A stretch of DNA of 64,000 nt, taken from the NCBI GenBank assembly GCA_030065915.1, contig JASJCQ010000009.1:1-64000 (forward strand), written 5' to 3'. The stretch comes from Woeseiaceae bacterium. Its GTDB lineage: Bacteria > Pseudomonadota > Gammaproteobacteria > Steroidobacterales > Woeseiaceae. This document shows, piece after piece, positions 51,743 through 60,352 of this stretch. How positions within the stretch are numbered: the first letter of the stretch is position 1; each line of letters starts with the position of its first letter. The position numbers and the translations under genes were made by a program. Below the pieces are notes generated by a model, which made no database searches, was not told the origin of the DNA, and saw only the letters and a program-made list of their open reading frames with translations.

Positions 51743-54271
51743 ATGATCAAACGCCCGGCAATTCGCACCGCCCTCATCGTGCTGCTGGCCGCGATGCCAC
51801 AGCTTGTGCTGGCCAAGGATTCGTCGCCACCCGCTGGCGGCAAGTCGGACAAGAAGTCCATCTACCAGCAATACTACTCGTCGGTGGAGGCGATGCAGGC
51901 AGAGCATCGCCAGAAACTTGCAGACATCGACAAGCGCTACAGCGAGGCCATGCGGGAGTACTCGGCAGAGAATGTAAAACGATCAAAAGCGCTGGCAACG
52001 GACCACAGCGCTGCGCACAAGGCGCTGGGCGGCAAGAACCTGTCGGGGGCCGAGAAGCAGGCCGAGTATCGCAAGATTCAAAAGGACAACACCGAGCGTC
52101 GCAAGAACCACGCAGAGTGGCGCGACACAACGACAAGCAGGCTGAACGAGGAGTACCACACGGCGCGGAGGGCCGAAATCGATCGCCACAAACAGCAGAT
52201 GGACCGTTTGCTGGCCGAGCGTAACGACAGTCTTGCGATTTCGCGTGCCGCCAGCACGCGAGTTGCGCTCCCGCCGGATGTCTCGTCCCTCGGAGACGAC
52301 GAAAACGAGGACGCAGGAACGGCGGACCGCGAGCACCTCGGCCGCGGGGAAGGCTCGCAGATCGCCGAAGTCAGGACCGGCGACAGCATCGGCGGATCAG
52401 GCAACGACACCGATTCCCTGGCCCGCGACGACGACGGCCAGGCCGGGATCGGTCGTGCGCCGAGTAGTGCTGCCCCCGGTGGAGACAAGAGTGCAAAGAC
52501 GGCGGGCGGTACGGTCCGCCGTTCGACCGACAGCGGTGTCGATGTGCCGGTTAGAGATTCTTCGGGTGAGTATTACGAATACGGAGACGGCTCGCGCGTT
52601 CAGGCCGTGGGCGCTGATGGCAGCGTCGGCAAGGTCAACGACAAGGGCGACATCGTGTACGGCGATGGCACGACGGTCGTGCACACCGGTGACCAGGAAG
52701 TCACCGTACATCGACCGGACGGCTCGTCGACGACACGTCGGGTCAACGATGCTGGCGCCTGGGAGACGACCGACCGGCGATCCGCCGACGATTACCCGAG
52801 CGGCAGCACGATCGATGCGCCCGTTCGCGATGCGGACGGATCGTCGTTCGAGTACGGCGACGGCACGCGCGTGCAGGCCGTGGGGCCGGACGGCAGCGTT
52901 GGCAAGGTCAACGACAAGGGCGACATTGTATACGGCGATGGCACGACGGTCGTGCACACCGGCGACCAGGAAGTCACGATCCACCGGCCGGATGGCTCCT
53001 CGACTACTCGCCGGGTCAACGATGCCGGGGCCTGGGAAACGACCGATCGGCACTCCGCCGCCGACCAGGCGGGCGGCAATGCACCGGTGCGTGATGCAGG
53101 TGGAACGTCGTTCGTGTTCGGGGACGGCACGCGCGTGCAGGCCATGGGTCCGGACGGCAGCGTCGGCAAGGTCAACGACAAGGGCGACATCGTGTACGGC
53201 GACGGCACGACGGTCGTTCACACCGGCGACCAGGAAGTCACGATTCACCGGCCGGATGGCTCCTCGACGACACGTCGGGTTAACGATGCGGGCGCCTGGG
53301 AGACGACCGATCGGCGATCCGCCGACGATTACCCGAGCGGCAGCACGATCGATGCACCCGTTCGCGATGCGGACGGTACCTCGTTCGAATATGGCGACGG
53401 CACGCGCGTGCAGGCCGTGGGTCCGGACGGCAGCGTCGGCAAGATCAACGACAAGGGCGACATCGTGTACGGCGATGGCACGACGGTCGTGCACACCGGA
53501 GACCAGCAGGTCACTGTCCACCGCCCGGATGGTTCGTCGACGACGCGACAGGTTAACGAAGATGGGCAATGGCAGACGGTGGGCCACAACAAGCCCTACA
53601 GTGAAGGCTCAGGCTCGAATGACAAGTACGGCAGCGGCAGCGGCGCTGGCGGCAGCAGCAGCTCCGAAAGCGCCAGCGGCAGCTCCGGTGGCGGCTCGAG
53701 CGGTGATTCCGGCAGCAGCTCGGATAGCAGCTCCGACGACTCAAGTGACGAGGGCAAGGACAGCAGTAGCGGCAACGACTCCGATGAGAGCGGCAGCGCC
53801 GAGGGTGAATCCGGCGACAGTGGCTCGTCAGAGTCAGCGGACGATGCCGATGCCGAAGGAGAGGGTAAGGAATACTACGGCGAGTCCGGAAGCGGTCGGC
53901 AGACCGGGCCCAGCGACATCGTTCAGGGCATTGTCGATCGCGCTACAGGCCAATCCACCGAGGTCGAATCCGCTGTGCCGGAGCCGTGTACGGATTCGGG
54001 CGGCTTCGGTGTCACTCAGCCAGGCGTGGGTGGCACGGGTTCCTGTGTCCCGGGGCATCTGCCCACCATTTCGGAAGACAATGACCAGCAGCCAGCCAGC
54101 CCGGATGCCGGTTCATCGGCTGACAACGAAGACCTGCGTCGAGCAGGTAGTACCGACCTCGGTGGTCGCATTACGCAACCGGGGCTGGGTGAAGACGGAT
54201 TTCCCGTCGAGGATCTGCCTTCGCAGTCAGCACTGGATCAGTCACCCGTCGTTAACCCGCCGCCGGACTAA
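51743..54271 (+). CDS. Secreted protein with four near-identical repeats and Ser/Gly/Asp-rich tail
   Basis: 842 residues; no family recognised. Signal peptide (cleavage near VLA-KD). Residues ~30-165 are a charged helical region likely to form a coiled coil. Four repeats start near residues 269, 360, 448 and 539; each contains YGDG-x-R-VQA, GSVGKVNDKGDIVYGDGTTVVHTGDQ and HRPDGSSTTR, a beta-hairpin style seen in extracellular fibres. Residues ~620-715 are almost only Ser, Gly and Asp. The remainder is Pro- and acid-rich. Divergent from the sigma-kinase operon and probably its target. Confidence 0.75.
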   Translation: MIKRPAIRTALIVLLAAMPQLVLAKDSSPPAGGKSDKKSIYQQYYSSVEAMQAEHRQKLADIDKRYSEAMREYSAENVKRSKALATDHSAAHKALGGKNLSGAEKQAEYRKIQKDNTERRKNHAEWRDTTTSRLNEEYHTARRAEIDRHKQQMDRLLAERNDSLAISRAASTRVALPPDVSSLGDDENEDAGTADREHLGRGEGSQIAEVRTGDSIGGSGNDTDSLARDDDGQAGIGRAPSSAAPGGDKSAKTAGGTVRRSTDSGVDVPVRDSSGEYYEYGDGSRVQAVGADGSVGKVNDKGDIVYGDGTTVVHTGDQEVTVHRPDGSSTTRRVNDAGAWETTDRRSADDYPSGSTIDAPVRDADGSSFEYGDGTRVQAVGPDGSVGKVNDKGDIVYGDGTTVVHTGDQEVTIHRPDGSSTTRRVNDAGAWETTDRHSAADQAGGNAPVRDAGGTSFVFGDGTRVQAMGPDGSVGKVNDKGDIVYGDGTTVVHTGDQEVTIHRPDGSSTTRRVNDAGAWETTDRRSADDYPSGSTIDAPVRDADGTSFEYGDGTRVQAVGPDGSVGKINDKGDIVYGDGTTVVHTGDQQVTVHRPDGSSTTRQVNEDGQWQTVGHNKPYSEGSGSNDKYGSGSGAGGSSSSESASGSSGGGSSGDSGSSSDSSSDDSSDEGKDSSSGNDSDESGSAEGESGDSGSSESADDADAEGEGKEYYGESGSGRQTGPSDIVQGIVDRATGQSTEVESAVPEPCTDSGGFGVTQPGVGGTGSCVPGHLPTISEDNDQQPASPDAGSSADNEDLRRAGSTDLGGRITQPGLGEDGFPVEDLPSQSALDQSPVVNPPPD
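52547..53600 (+). repeat. Four tandem ~270-bp repeats
   Basis: Units begin at 52547, 52820, 53084 and 53357 (spacing 273, 264, 273 bp). Long runs are nearly identical at DNA level, with mostly third-position changes, so duplication or gene conversion is recent. Unit 2 to 3 has a shorter linker. Confidence 0.9.
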
Positions 54272-54336
54272 CGGATCCGCAGCGAGGAGGCGAGTAAAGA
54301 CATGTCAAGCAAAAATCGTCCGAGAGGTAGCACGCA

Positions 54337-54732
54337 GTGACCGCTGCCTACGCCACTATTGCCTTTGCCTTAGCCGTCGCGCTTGCCTGGATGGGTGTCC
54401 GCGCGCTGAAGCGCAAGCTGTTCGCGGCCGGAGCAGAGATGTCCAGCCTTATGTTGGAAGGCGAGCCGGCGAAGGCACGGGTACTCGCTGCCGAGCGACG
54501 ACGCATGGCGCGAGGCGAGTTCGAATACTACGTGACCTACACATTTCGGTCGCGCGACAATGAAGAACATCGTAAAGAGTTTCGCGTGTCACCCACCGAG
54601 CTCGACAACTATCTGGAGGGTGAGTCAATCGACATCGTTTACCTGCCGCGAGATCCATCGGTCAGTGCGACGCGTGAGATGGTGGATCGGGTGCGCAGCG
54701 CGCGGGCGAATCATTCGAGACCCGCCGCCTAA
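54337..54732 (+). CDS. DUF3592 protein (plus arm)
   Basis: 131 residues from GTG 54337, with GAGAGG upstream. An N-terminal membrane helix is followed by a DUF3592-like domain (FEYYVTYTFRSRDNEEHRKEFRVS, then YLEGESIDIVYLPRDPSVS). The counterpart of the minus-arm gene at 47779, though diverged from it. It is 65 bases after the repeat protein gene and 22 before the lipoprotein gene. Confidence 0.72.
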   Translation: MTAAYATIAFALAVALAWMGVRALKRKLFAAGAEMSSLMLEGEPAKARVLAAERRRMARGEFEYYVTYTFRSRDNEEHRKEFRVSPTELDNYLEGESIDIVYLPRDPSVSATREMVDRVRSARANHSRPAA

Positions 54733-54754
54733 ACGTTTAACTGGAGAAGATGAC

Positions 54755-55183
54755 GTGAACAATAGACTAACCATTGCGCTACTGAGCGTGCTTATCCTGT
54801 TGTCTCAGGCCGCTTGCGGCGACGGTGGCAGCGAGGAAGGTGACGCCCGTGACTTCGACTCACCCCTGGCAGAAGACGGAGGCGCCAGCCTGGCGGACCT
54901 CCCGGACGACTTTCCACCCGAGCTGATCCCTCCAAGTTATGATCGCATCGAGTACACGGATATGTCGCTCATGGGCGGCACCAGAGGCGTCTCCTTCGAG
55001 GTCACGGGCGACGTGCAGGCGTCGATCGACCACTACACGGCCCTGCTTGGCGAGCCTACACTGAGCGTCGAGGCGCAGGAACGATTGGTGCAATGGCAGA
55101 CGACACCGTTCAAGCCTTGGATCTTTAGCGTGATGGGTACCGCAGACGAAACGATCGTAGCTGCGAGCGCTTTGCCGGAATAA
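54755..55183 (+). CDS. Small lipoprotein, unknown function
   Basis: 142 residues from GTG 54755 with GGAG a few bases upstream. Lipobox SQAAC near residue 20. An acidic N-terminal linker is followed by a compact alpha/beta domain (SFEVTGDVQASIDHYTALLGE, then VQWQTTPFKPWIFSVMG). No family recognised. Last gene of the plus arm of the kinase locus. Confidence 0.72.
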   Translation: MNNRLTIALLSVLILLSQAACGDGGSEEGDARDFDSPLAEDGGASLADLPDDFPPELIPPSYDRIEYTDMSLMGGTRGVSFEVTGDVQASIDHYTALLGEPTLSVEAQERLVQWQTTPFKPWIFSVMGTADETIVAASALPE

Positions 55184-55353
55184 CGGGTATTGCACAGATA
55201 GCAGCGTTGCGAGGCCAGAGTGTTAGCCTGATCCCGAGACCTCGCAAGAGCTACGCCCTGGAAATCTTCAATCTCCGAAGTCGGCCGGACATGATCAGGC
55301 CGTCGCGGATATTCAGTCCCATCAGGCTGAGGTTAGATTCCTGGATCTCGCGA

Positions 55354-56259
55354 TCAGCGATCCGCTTTGAAGGCACGCTCTCGGATCTGCTCTTTCAGGA
55401 ACCGCGTCAACATTCGCTGCCGCACAGTGGCGAAACGGCTGTCCGGATAGACAATGTTGACGGGGAGGGCAGGAATCTCAAAGGGCGAGAGCACGCGCCG
55501 GAGTCTGCCGTCTCGCAACGGACTTTGAACCTGGTAGGAAAGGAACTGGCCGAATCCGACGCCGTCAATGCAAGCGTCGATCGCAGCGCCGACCTGGTTG
55601 CAGCTGAATCGGCCGTGCACCTGGACGTTAACGTTGCGTGAGCCGTCTCGAAACGACCACGTCCCGGCGCGCGCGAGATTTCGAACCCTGATGCATGGAC
55701 GCTTCGAAAGTTGCCGAGGAATCTCAGGGGTTCCCACGCGATCGAGCAACGAAGGCGAAGCGCAGACGACTCGTCGAACCTCGCCCACAGGCAGTGCAAT
55801 CATCCCGGAGTCCTGCAAAGGTCCGATTCTCACTGCAAGGTCGATGCCCTCATCAACCAGATTCACATTACGGTCCAGCAGAAGCAGTTCAACGGAAATG
55901 CCTGGATGAGCTGCGATGAACCGAGTCATCAACGGCGCGACATGCATCTGGCCGAACTGAATGGGCGCAGTTATTCGCACCATCCCATGCGGGTCCGCAT
56001 CGTCTTGCTTCGCTGCGCGTTCGGCTTCATCGACGTCGTTAATGATCTGTCGGCAACGTTGCAGGTAGTCACTACCTTCGGGAGTGAGTGACATCCGACG
56101 CGTCGTACGTTGCAGAAGCCTCGTATCCAGATGCGTCTCGAGCGCTGCCAGCGAACGAACCACGGAGGGTTGCGAGCGATCGAGCAGCTCGGCAGCTGCC
56201 GTCAGGCTTCCGCTATCGACAATAGCGACAAAGGTCCGCATGGCGGCGAGGACGTCCAT
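55354..56259 (-). CDS. LysR family transcriptional regulator
   Basis: 301 residues. Winged helix at residues 1-60 (MRTFVAIVDSGSLTAAAELLDRSQPSVVRSLAALETHLDTRLLQRTTRRMSLTPEG type) and a substrate-binding-like effector domain in the CrgA/YafC group. It is divergent from the VOC protein gene, the standard LysR arrangement, so it probably controls the VOC and PNPOx-FNR genes. An inverted repeat ATAG-N8-CTAT at 56288-56303 in the gap is a possible binding site. Confidence 0.92.
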   Translation of the reverse strand: MDVLAAMRTFVAIVDSGSLTAAAELLDRSQPSVVRSLAALETHLDTRLLQRTTRRMSLTPEGSDYLQRCRQIINDVDEAERAAKQDDADPHGMVRITAPIQFGQMHVAPLMTRFIAAHPGISVELLLLDRNVNLVDEGIDLAVRIGPLQDSGMIALPVGEVRRVVCASPSLLDRVGTPEIPRQLSKRPCIRVRNLARAGTWSFRDGSRNVNVQVHGRFSCNQVGAAIDACIDGVGFGQFLSYQVQSPLRDGRLRRVLSPFEIPALPVNIVYPDSRFATVRQRMLTRFLKEQIRERAFKADR

Positions 56260-56287
56260 CGATTACTCCACTTTATGCAGTAATCAT

Positions 56288-56303
56288 ATAGTTTTAGATC
56301 TAT
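56288..56303. promoter_or_regulatory. Possible LysR-type binding site
   Basis: ATAG and CTAT flank 8 bases in the AT-rich gap between the LysR gene and the VOC gene. The spacing is close to, but not exactly, the T-N11-A pattern, so this is tentative. Confidence 0.35.
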
Positions 56304-56371
56304 TTATTCACTATTCCTACGCAGGCATGCTGATCCGCGACATCATCGAATCGACACAGGAGCCTGTAAAC

Positions 56372-56776
56372 ATGAATACCGTAAAGACAAAAGGCGCTCA
56401 CCACGTTGGGTTAACCGTACCCAGTCTCGCCGACGCTCGTACATTCTTTGAAGACGCGCTTGGATTTCAGTTAGTCGGTGAGGTCCCCGACTATCCCGCC
56501 GCGTTCGTCAGCGATGGCAGCATCATGATCACCTTGTGGCAGGCCGAGGAGCCCTCGACAGCGACGCCTTTCGACCGGCGTCGCAACATCGGCCTGCATC
56601 ACCTCGCACTGAGTGTAGATAGCCCGGAAAACCTCAAGCGCTTAGCCGATGAACTCGGGCTGCGCGAAGACACCGAGATTGAGTTCGAGCCGGAGGCGCT
56701 CGGCAGTACCGGACTTCGGCACATGATGTGCCGGATACCCGGCAACATCCGCCTTGAACTTGTCGCGAGCCGATAG
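56372..56776 (+). CDS. VOC (glyoxalase/dioxygenase-like) protein
   Basis: 134 residues from ATG 56372. Two beta-alpha-beta-beta-beta halves: HHVGLTVPSLADARTFFEDALGFQLVGE and LHHLALSVDSPENLKRLADEL, with His and Glu at metal-ligand positions and an ending RLELVA. A metal-dependent isomerase, lyase or dioxygenase; substrate unknown. It starts an operon with the oxidoreductase 11 bases downstream and is divergent from LysR. Confidence 0.85.
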   Translation: MNTVKTKGAHHVGLTVPSLADARTFFEDALGFQLVGEVPDYPAAFVSDGSIMITLWQAEEPSTATPFDRRRNIGLHHLALSVDSPENLKRLADELGLREDTEIEFEPEALGSTGLRHMMCRIPGNIRLELVASR

Positions 56777-56787
56777 GAGATCCGGCC

Positions 56788-58419
56788 ATGACAGCGACTG
56801 ATTCCCCCTTTCATCCCGGTGAGCAAGCCGTACAGGCGCGGATGGGCGTCAGAGAGGCCATCGAGCCTTGGGCCCGCAAAGTCATCCGCAGCTATATGCC
56901 CGATCAGCACCGCGAATTCTATGCGCAGCTTCCGTTCGCTGTTGCTGCGGCCCGTGATGATCGCGGTCGACCCTGGGTAACGCTCTTGACCGGTGAACCT
57001 GGATTCATCACGTCGCCAGACGCGACGACGCTGGTTCTTGACACTGCCGTGCTGCCTGGCGATGCGCTCGAGTCTTCGTTCGGTGTCGGCGCCGAGATCG
57101 GGCTGCTCGGCATCGAGCTGGATACGCGGCGTCGCAACCGAGTCAATGGCGAGGTCATTGAATCGACTGCCGGCCAACTGAGGTTCGAGGTTGGCCAGGC
57201 GTTCGGCAACTGTCCGCAATACATCACGGAACGCGTCTGGTATGCCGCGGATGTCGACGGTGACGCGGCGAACTCGTCGCGTCATTCCAGCCTCGACGCC
57301 ACAATGCAGAATTGGATTCAACGAGCGGACACTTTCTTTATTGGGAGTGGGCACCGGGGCGACGATCCGTCCGCGAGCGATGGCATGGATGCATCTCATC
57401 GAGGCGGCCCCGCGGGATTTGTTCGCGTTGTCAGCCCGACACGAATTGTGTTTCCGGATTACGCGGGGAACAATCACTTCAATACGATCGGCAACCTGCT
57501 GCTGGATCCCCGCGTCGCAATGACGTTTGTCGACTTTGAGAACGGCGGTCTCCTGCAGCTGACGGGGCGCGCAACGATCGACTGGGACTCACCGGCCGTT
57601 GCCGAGCACCCCGGTGCGCAGCGATTGGTCGTGATCGGCATCGATGAGGTCGTTCAGCTCGAAGAGGTGCTGCCCATCCGGTTCCTCGAACCCAAGGGCC
57701 TCGTCCGCGAGCTGCGACTCACGGATCGCCGCCGCGAATCGGACGATGTCGTTTCCTTCCTCTTCGCGTCGCGCGACGGCGGTGAGCTTCCCGACTTCGA
57801 GGCAGGACAACATCTGCCGCTCGAGTTTCGAATCTCAGGTATGGATCAGCCGGTCACGCGAACGTATTCATTGTCCAACGGGCCCGGCGAAGGGCGTTAT
57901 CGCATCAGCGTCAAGCGGGAGCCTCAGGGCCTGATATCGCGCCTGCTACACGATCAGGTGGAGCCCGGTGCCGTGATCAACGCGCGCATACCAGCCGGCG
58001 ATTTCATCATCGGTCACCATGGGCGGCCGATCGTTCTGCTTAGCGCGGGTATCGGCGTAACGCCGATGGTCAGCATGCTGCATGCGATCACCAGCGAGCA
58101 GACGAATCGTGCCGTCTATTTTTTGCACAGCGCACGCGACGGTAAGCACCATCCGTTGGCCGCCGAGGTCGCCGGTATCGTTGCACAGCACTCTAACGTG
58201 GTCTCGCGAATCGCCTATACCCAGCCGCTGGACGACGATAGGCCTGGCCGCGATTACGATGTCAGCGGAAGGATTGACACCGACTTCATCCGTCAGACGG
58301 TGATCGATACTGACGCTGAGTATTACATCTGCGGCCCCGCCACGTTTCTGACCGCCATGAGCGACAGTCTCTTCGAACTCGGCGTAGGCGAAGATCGCAT
58401 CCATATCGAGCAGTTCTGA
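56788..58419 (+). CDS. PNPOx-FNR fusion oxidoreductase lacking a ferredoxin domain
   Basis: 543 residues. Residues ~40-300 are a pyridoxamine-phosphate-oxidase-like flavin domain (FYAQLPFAVAAARDDRGRPWVTLLTG). Residues ~315-543 are a ferredoxin-NADP reductase module with the FAD motif RTYSLSNGP and the NAD site GIGVTPMVSML, then CGP. Many relatives (~670 residues) have a C-terminal 2Fe-2S domain; this one ends right after GEDRIHIEQF, where that domain would begin. It should move electrons from NAD(P)H to a flavin and an unknown acceptor. Confidence 0.88.
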   Translation: MTATDSPFHPGEQAVQARMGVREAIEPWARKVIRSYMPDQHREFYAQLPFAVAAARDDRGRPWVTLLTGEPGFITSPDATTLVLDTAVLPGDALESSFGVGAEIGLLGIELDTRRRNRVNGEVIESTAGQLRFEVGQAFGNCPQYITERVWYAADVDGDAANSSRHSSLDATMQNWIQRADTFFIGSGHRGDDPSASDGMDASHRGGPAGFVRVVSPTRIVFPDYAGNNHFNTIGNLLLDPRVAMTFVDFENGGLLQLTGRATIDWDSPAVAEHPGAQRLVVIGIDEVVQLEEVLPIRFLEPKGLVRELRLTDRRRESDDVVSFLFASRDGGELPDFEAGQHLPLEFRISGMDQPVTRTYSLSNGPGEGRYRISVKREPQGLISRLLHDQVEPGAVINARIPAGDFIIGHHGRPIVLLSAGIGVTPMVSMLHAITSEQTNRAVYFLHSARDGKHHPLAAEVAGIVAQHSNVVSRIAYTQPLDDDRPGRDYDVSGRIDTDFIRQTVIDTDAEYYICGPATFLTAMSDSLFELGVGEDRIHIEQF

Positions 58420-58474
58420 GTTTCGGACGGCTGCTCGGGGCATCGCCTTTGTCGCTCGCACGGCCAAAACAAAA

Positions 58475-58496
58475 AGGGCGCCTTGAGAGGGGCCCT
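58475..58496 (-). terminator. Probable rho-independent terminator
   Basis: Read on the minus strand, AGGGC-C-CC and GG-C-GCCCT pair around TCTCAA with one C-C mismatch, followed by five T. It lies 35 bases beyond the small lipoprotein gene and between convergent genes. Confidence 0.65.
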
Positions 58497-58531
58497 GTGG
58501 GTTGGGCGTCAGCCTGGAGCAACACGGACGC

Positions 58532-58756
58532 TCAATGACACCTGCTTCTTGCATACCCGCTGTCAACAGGATCAGTACAAGGCTTCGCGTGCTGCATGGC
58601 GTTGATGTGCTTCGCGGTCGTGATCGCCTGCTTGTCGTCAGAGGATAGCGGCTGGAAGTACATCGCCAGGTTCGGTTCTGGCTGAGGAGCATTGTCGGTA
58701 GCAGCGCAGCCGACAATGAATGAGGAAGCAACAAGAATGGTCAGTAGTCTTTTCAT
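58532..58756 (-). CDS. Small lipoprotein, unknown function
   Basis: 74 residues with a good lipoprotein signal (VGC at residues ~15-17). The mature part is ~58 residues with two more Cys near the C-terminus (KPCTDP, ARSRC) that could form a disulfide. No family recognised. A terminator follows. Confidence 0.65.
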   Translation of the reverse strand: MKRLLTILVASSFIVGCAATDNAPQPEPNLAMYFQPLSSDDKQAITTAKHINAMQHAKPCTDPVDSGYARSRCH

Positions 58757-58980
58757 GGGTCTCGTCCCGTTCCGTGATTAGCAAAAAGTTCTGTGTCCAA
58801 TTTCGATCTGTTCTTGAGAAATTCCGGTCTTCGGTGTTCTCCGGATCGCCGTGTGTTCCACGAGCCGAAAGTTAGTGATTCCGGGGCCTGCGAGCTTGTG
58901 CGGAGCCCATTGCTTACCTATTTTTTTGCTATTTTTTGTGCCAATCTCGTCCGACCCTTGTTGCGAGAGAACGGCTGTCG

Positions 58981-59298
58981 ATGATCTTCCGGAGCTCAAC
59001 GGTGGAGCTGGATACGGAGCGTTTCTCGATCGCAAGAGAGGGCGAGGCGATACAGGCTCTGCGCGAATGGTGCGAGGCCGGTGGCTGCGAGGACCTGACG
59101 CAGGCACGGGTCTGCACCAATGTCGTGTTTGGTCATCCCGAGTTTCAGGCGCTGACTACAGAGATACTCGACGCACTCGCTGAGCAACGCGCGAGTCTTG
59201 CTCGCATGGAGGCCGCTGGAGAGTTGTTGCCGATACCGGGTGCCACGTATGCGCCGCTGTCTGAAAGCAAAGTGACCTGGCCGTCGAGGTATGCTTAG
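58981..59298 (+). CDS. Small hypothetical protein
   Basis: 105 residues from ATG 58981. Charged, mostly helical, with two close Cys (EWCEAGGCED) and a third (VCTNVVFG). No domain recognised; an in-frame ATG at 58936 is less likely. It is 8 bases before the next membrane protein gene, which supports translation as an operon. Confidence 0.5.
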   Translation: MIFRSSTVELDTERFSIAREGEAIQALREWCEAGGCEDLTQARVCTNVVFGHPEFQALTTEILDALAEQRASLARMEAAGELLPIPGATYAPLSESKVTWPSRYA

Positions 59299-59306
59299 CA
59301 AAGAAC

Positions 59307-60338
59307 ATGAATAACTCAGCCGACACCTCCGCGACTTTGCCCACATCATCACTGACACTGCGGGTGTACGAATCGTTGCCTGGCAACCCGATGAAGATAG
59401 GCATCGGCCTGGCGATCCTGTTGCTGCTGATCTACTGGACCGGACGGGTCCTCTTCGATGGTGCCGGCAACTCGTCATTTGAGGATGTTTTCGTCGCCGT
59501 GACTCAGCTGCTGGTACTCGCGTACTGCGTCTCAGCCTATGCTTATCTGTTGAAGAGTGTTCGCGAGACGGTTTCGGCGCTGTCACCGGCTGCACCGGAC
59601 GAAACTGCATGGCAGGCCGCATCAGAGCTAATCGGCCGGCATTCGGGGTGGCTCCTTGTAATTTTTGGGCTCGTCAACTACCTCGTCATCGGCGTTTTCG
59701 TCACCAATATCACCACGCCAGACCCGGTGAACCCGTGGGATTGGCGAAGCTGGACCTACGACCTTTACTGGCATCGCATCACGACGGTGTTTTTCGTCGG
59801 GTACATGGCGTGTTTCTGCTACGTGCTCGTCGTGGACTCGCTTCGGCTATCGCGATTGTCGGAGACGATCAGTTCCATTGACCTGCTGAACCTGAAGCCC
59901 TTGCATCCGCTGACACGCCAGGGACTGACCAATGCGCTCCTCGTGATTGGCATGGTTTCCGTCCTGTCTCTATTTGCGGTTGAAGCACGCTACTGGCCGG
60001 CGCTGGTCGGGTTTTGGCTGTCATTCATCCTGCTGGCGTGGATCGGGATGATGCTTCCTTTGCGCGGCATTCGAAAACAGATCAAAGCGGCAAGGGAGCA
60101 GGAACTCGACTGGTGTGAGAAGCGGCTCAGGGCGTCGCGGGATACGCTGAAGTCGGGCGACGGCGGGACGTCATCAATCGCCGAGGTTGCGGCGTACAGG
60201 ACGACTATTGAGAGCATCAGGAACTGGCCTTTCGATCACCTCACGCTGACGCGCTTCGCGTTGTACCTGCTGATTCCGCTTGGGTCCTGGCTGGGCGGTG
60301 CTTTCGTCGAGCGAGGCCTCGATCTAGTGCTTCAGTGA
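59307..60338 (+). CDS. Multi-pass membrane protein, unknown function
   Basis: 343 residues with about seven hydrophobic helices (starting KIGIGLAILLLLIYWTG near residue 30) and a charged cytosolic stretch around residues 250-310. No family recognised. Codon use and length support a real gene. It ends 14 bases before galT; whether it belongs to the galactose operon is open. Confidence 0.7.
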   Translation: MNNSADTSATLPTSSLTLRVYESLPGNPMKIGIGLAILLLLIYWTGRVLFDGAGNSSFEDVFVAVTQLLVLAYCVSAYAYLLKSVRETVSALSPAAPDETAWQAASELIGRHSGWLLVIFGLVNYLVIGVFVTNITTPDPVNPWDWRSWTYDLYWHRITTVFFVGYMACFCYVLVVDSLRLSRLSETISSIDLLNLKPLHPLTRQGLTNALLVIGMVSVLSLFAVEARYWPALVGFWLSFILLAWIGMMLPLRGIRKQIKAAREQELDWCEKRLRASRDTLKSGDGGTSSIAEVAAYRTTIESIRNWPFDHLTLTRFALYLLIPLGSWLGGAFVERGLDLVLQ

Positions 60339-60352
60339 TCCGCTGACTGAGC

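Noticed and set aside
52547-53600. Regular ~270-bp repeats considered as a CRISPR array or satellite
   Set aside because: They are in frame, encode near-identical protein units and have no short repeat with unique spacers.
52233-54563. 776-residue open frame on the plus strand
   Set aside because: A second frame of the repeat protein gene, rich in Arg/Thr/Ala; its length comes from repeats with biased codons.
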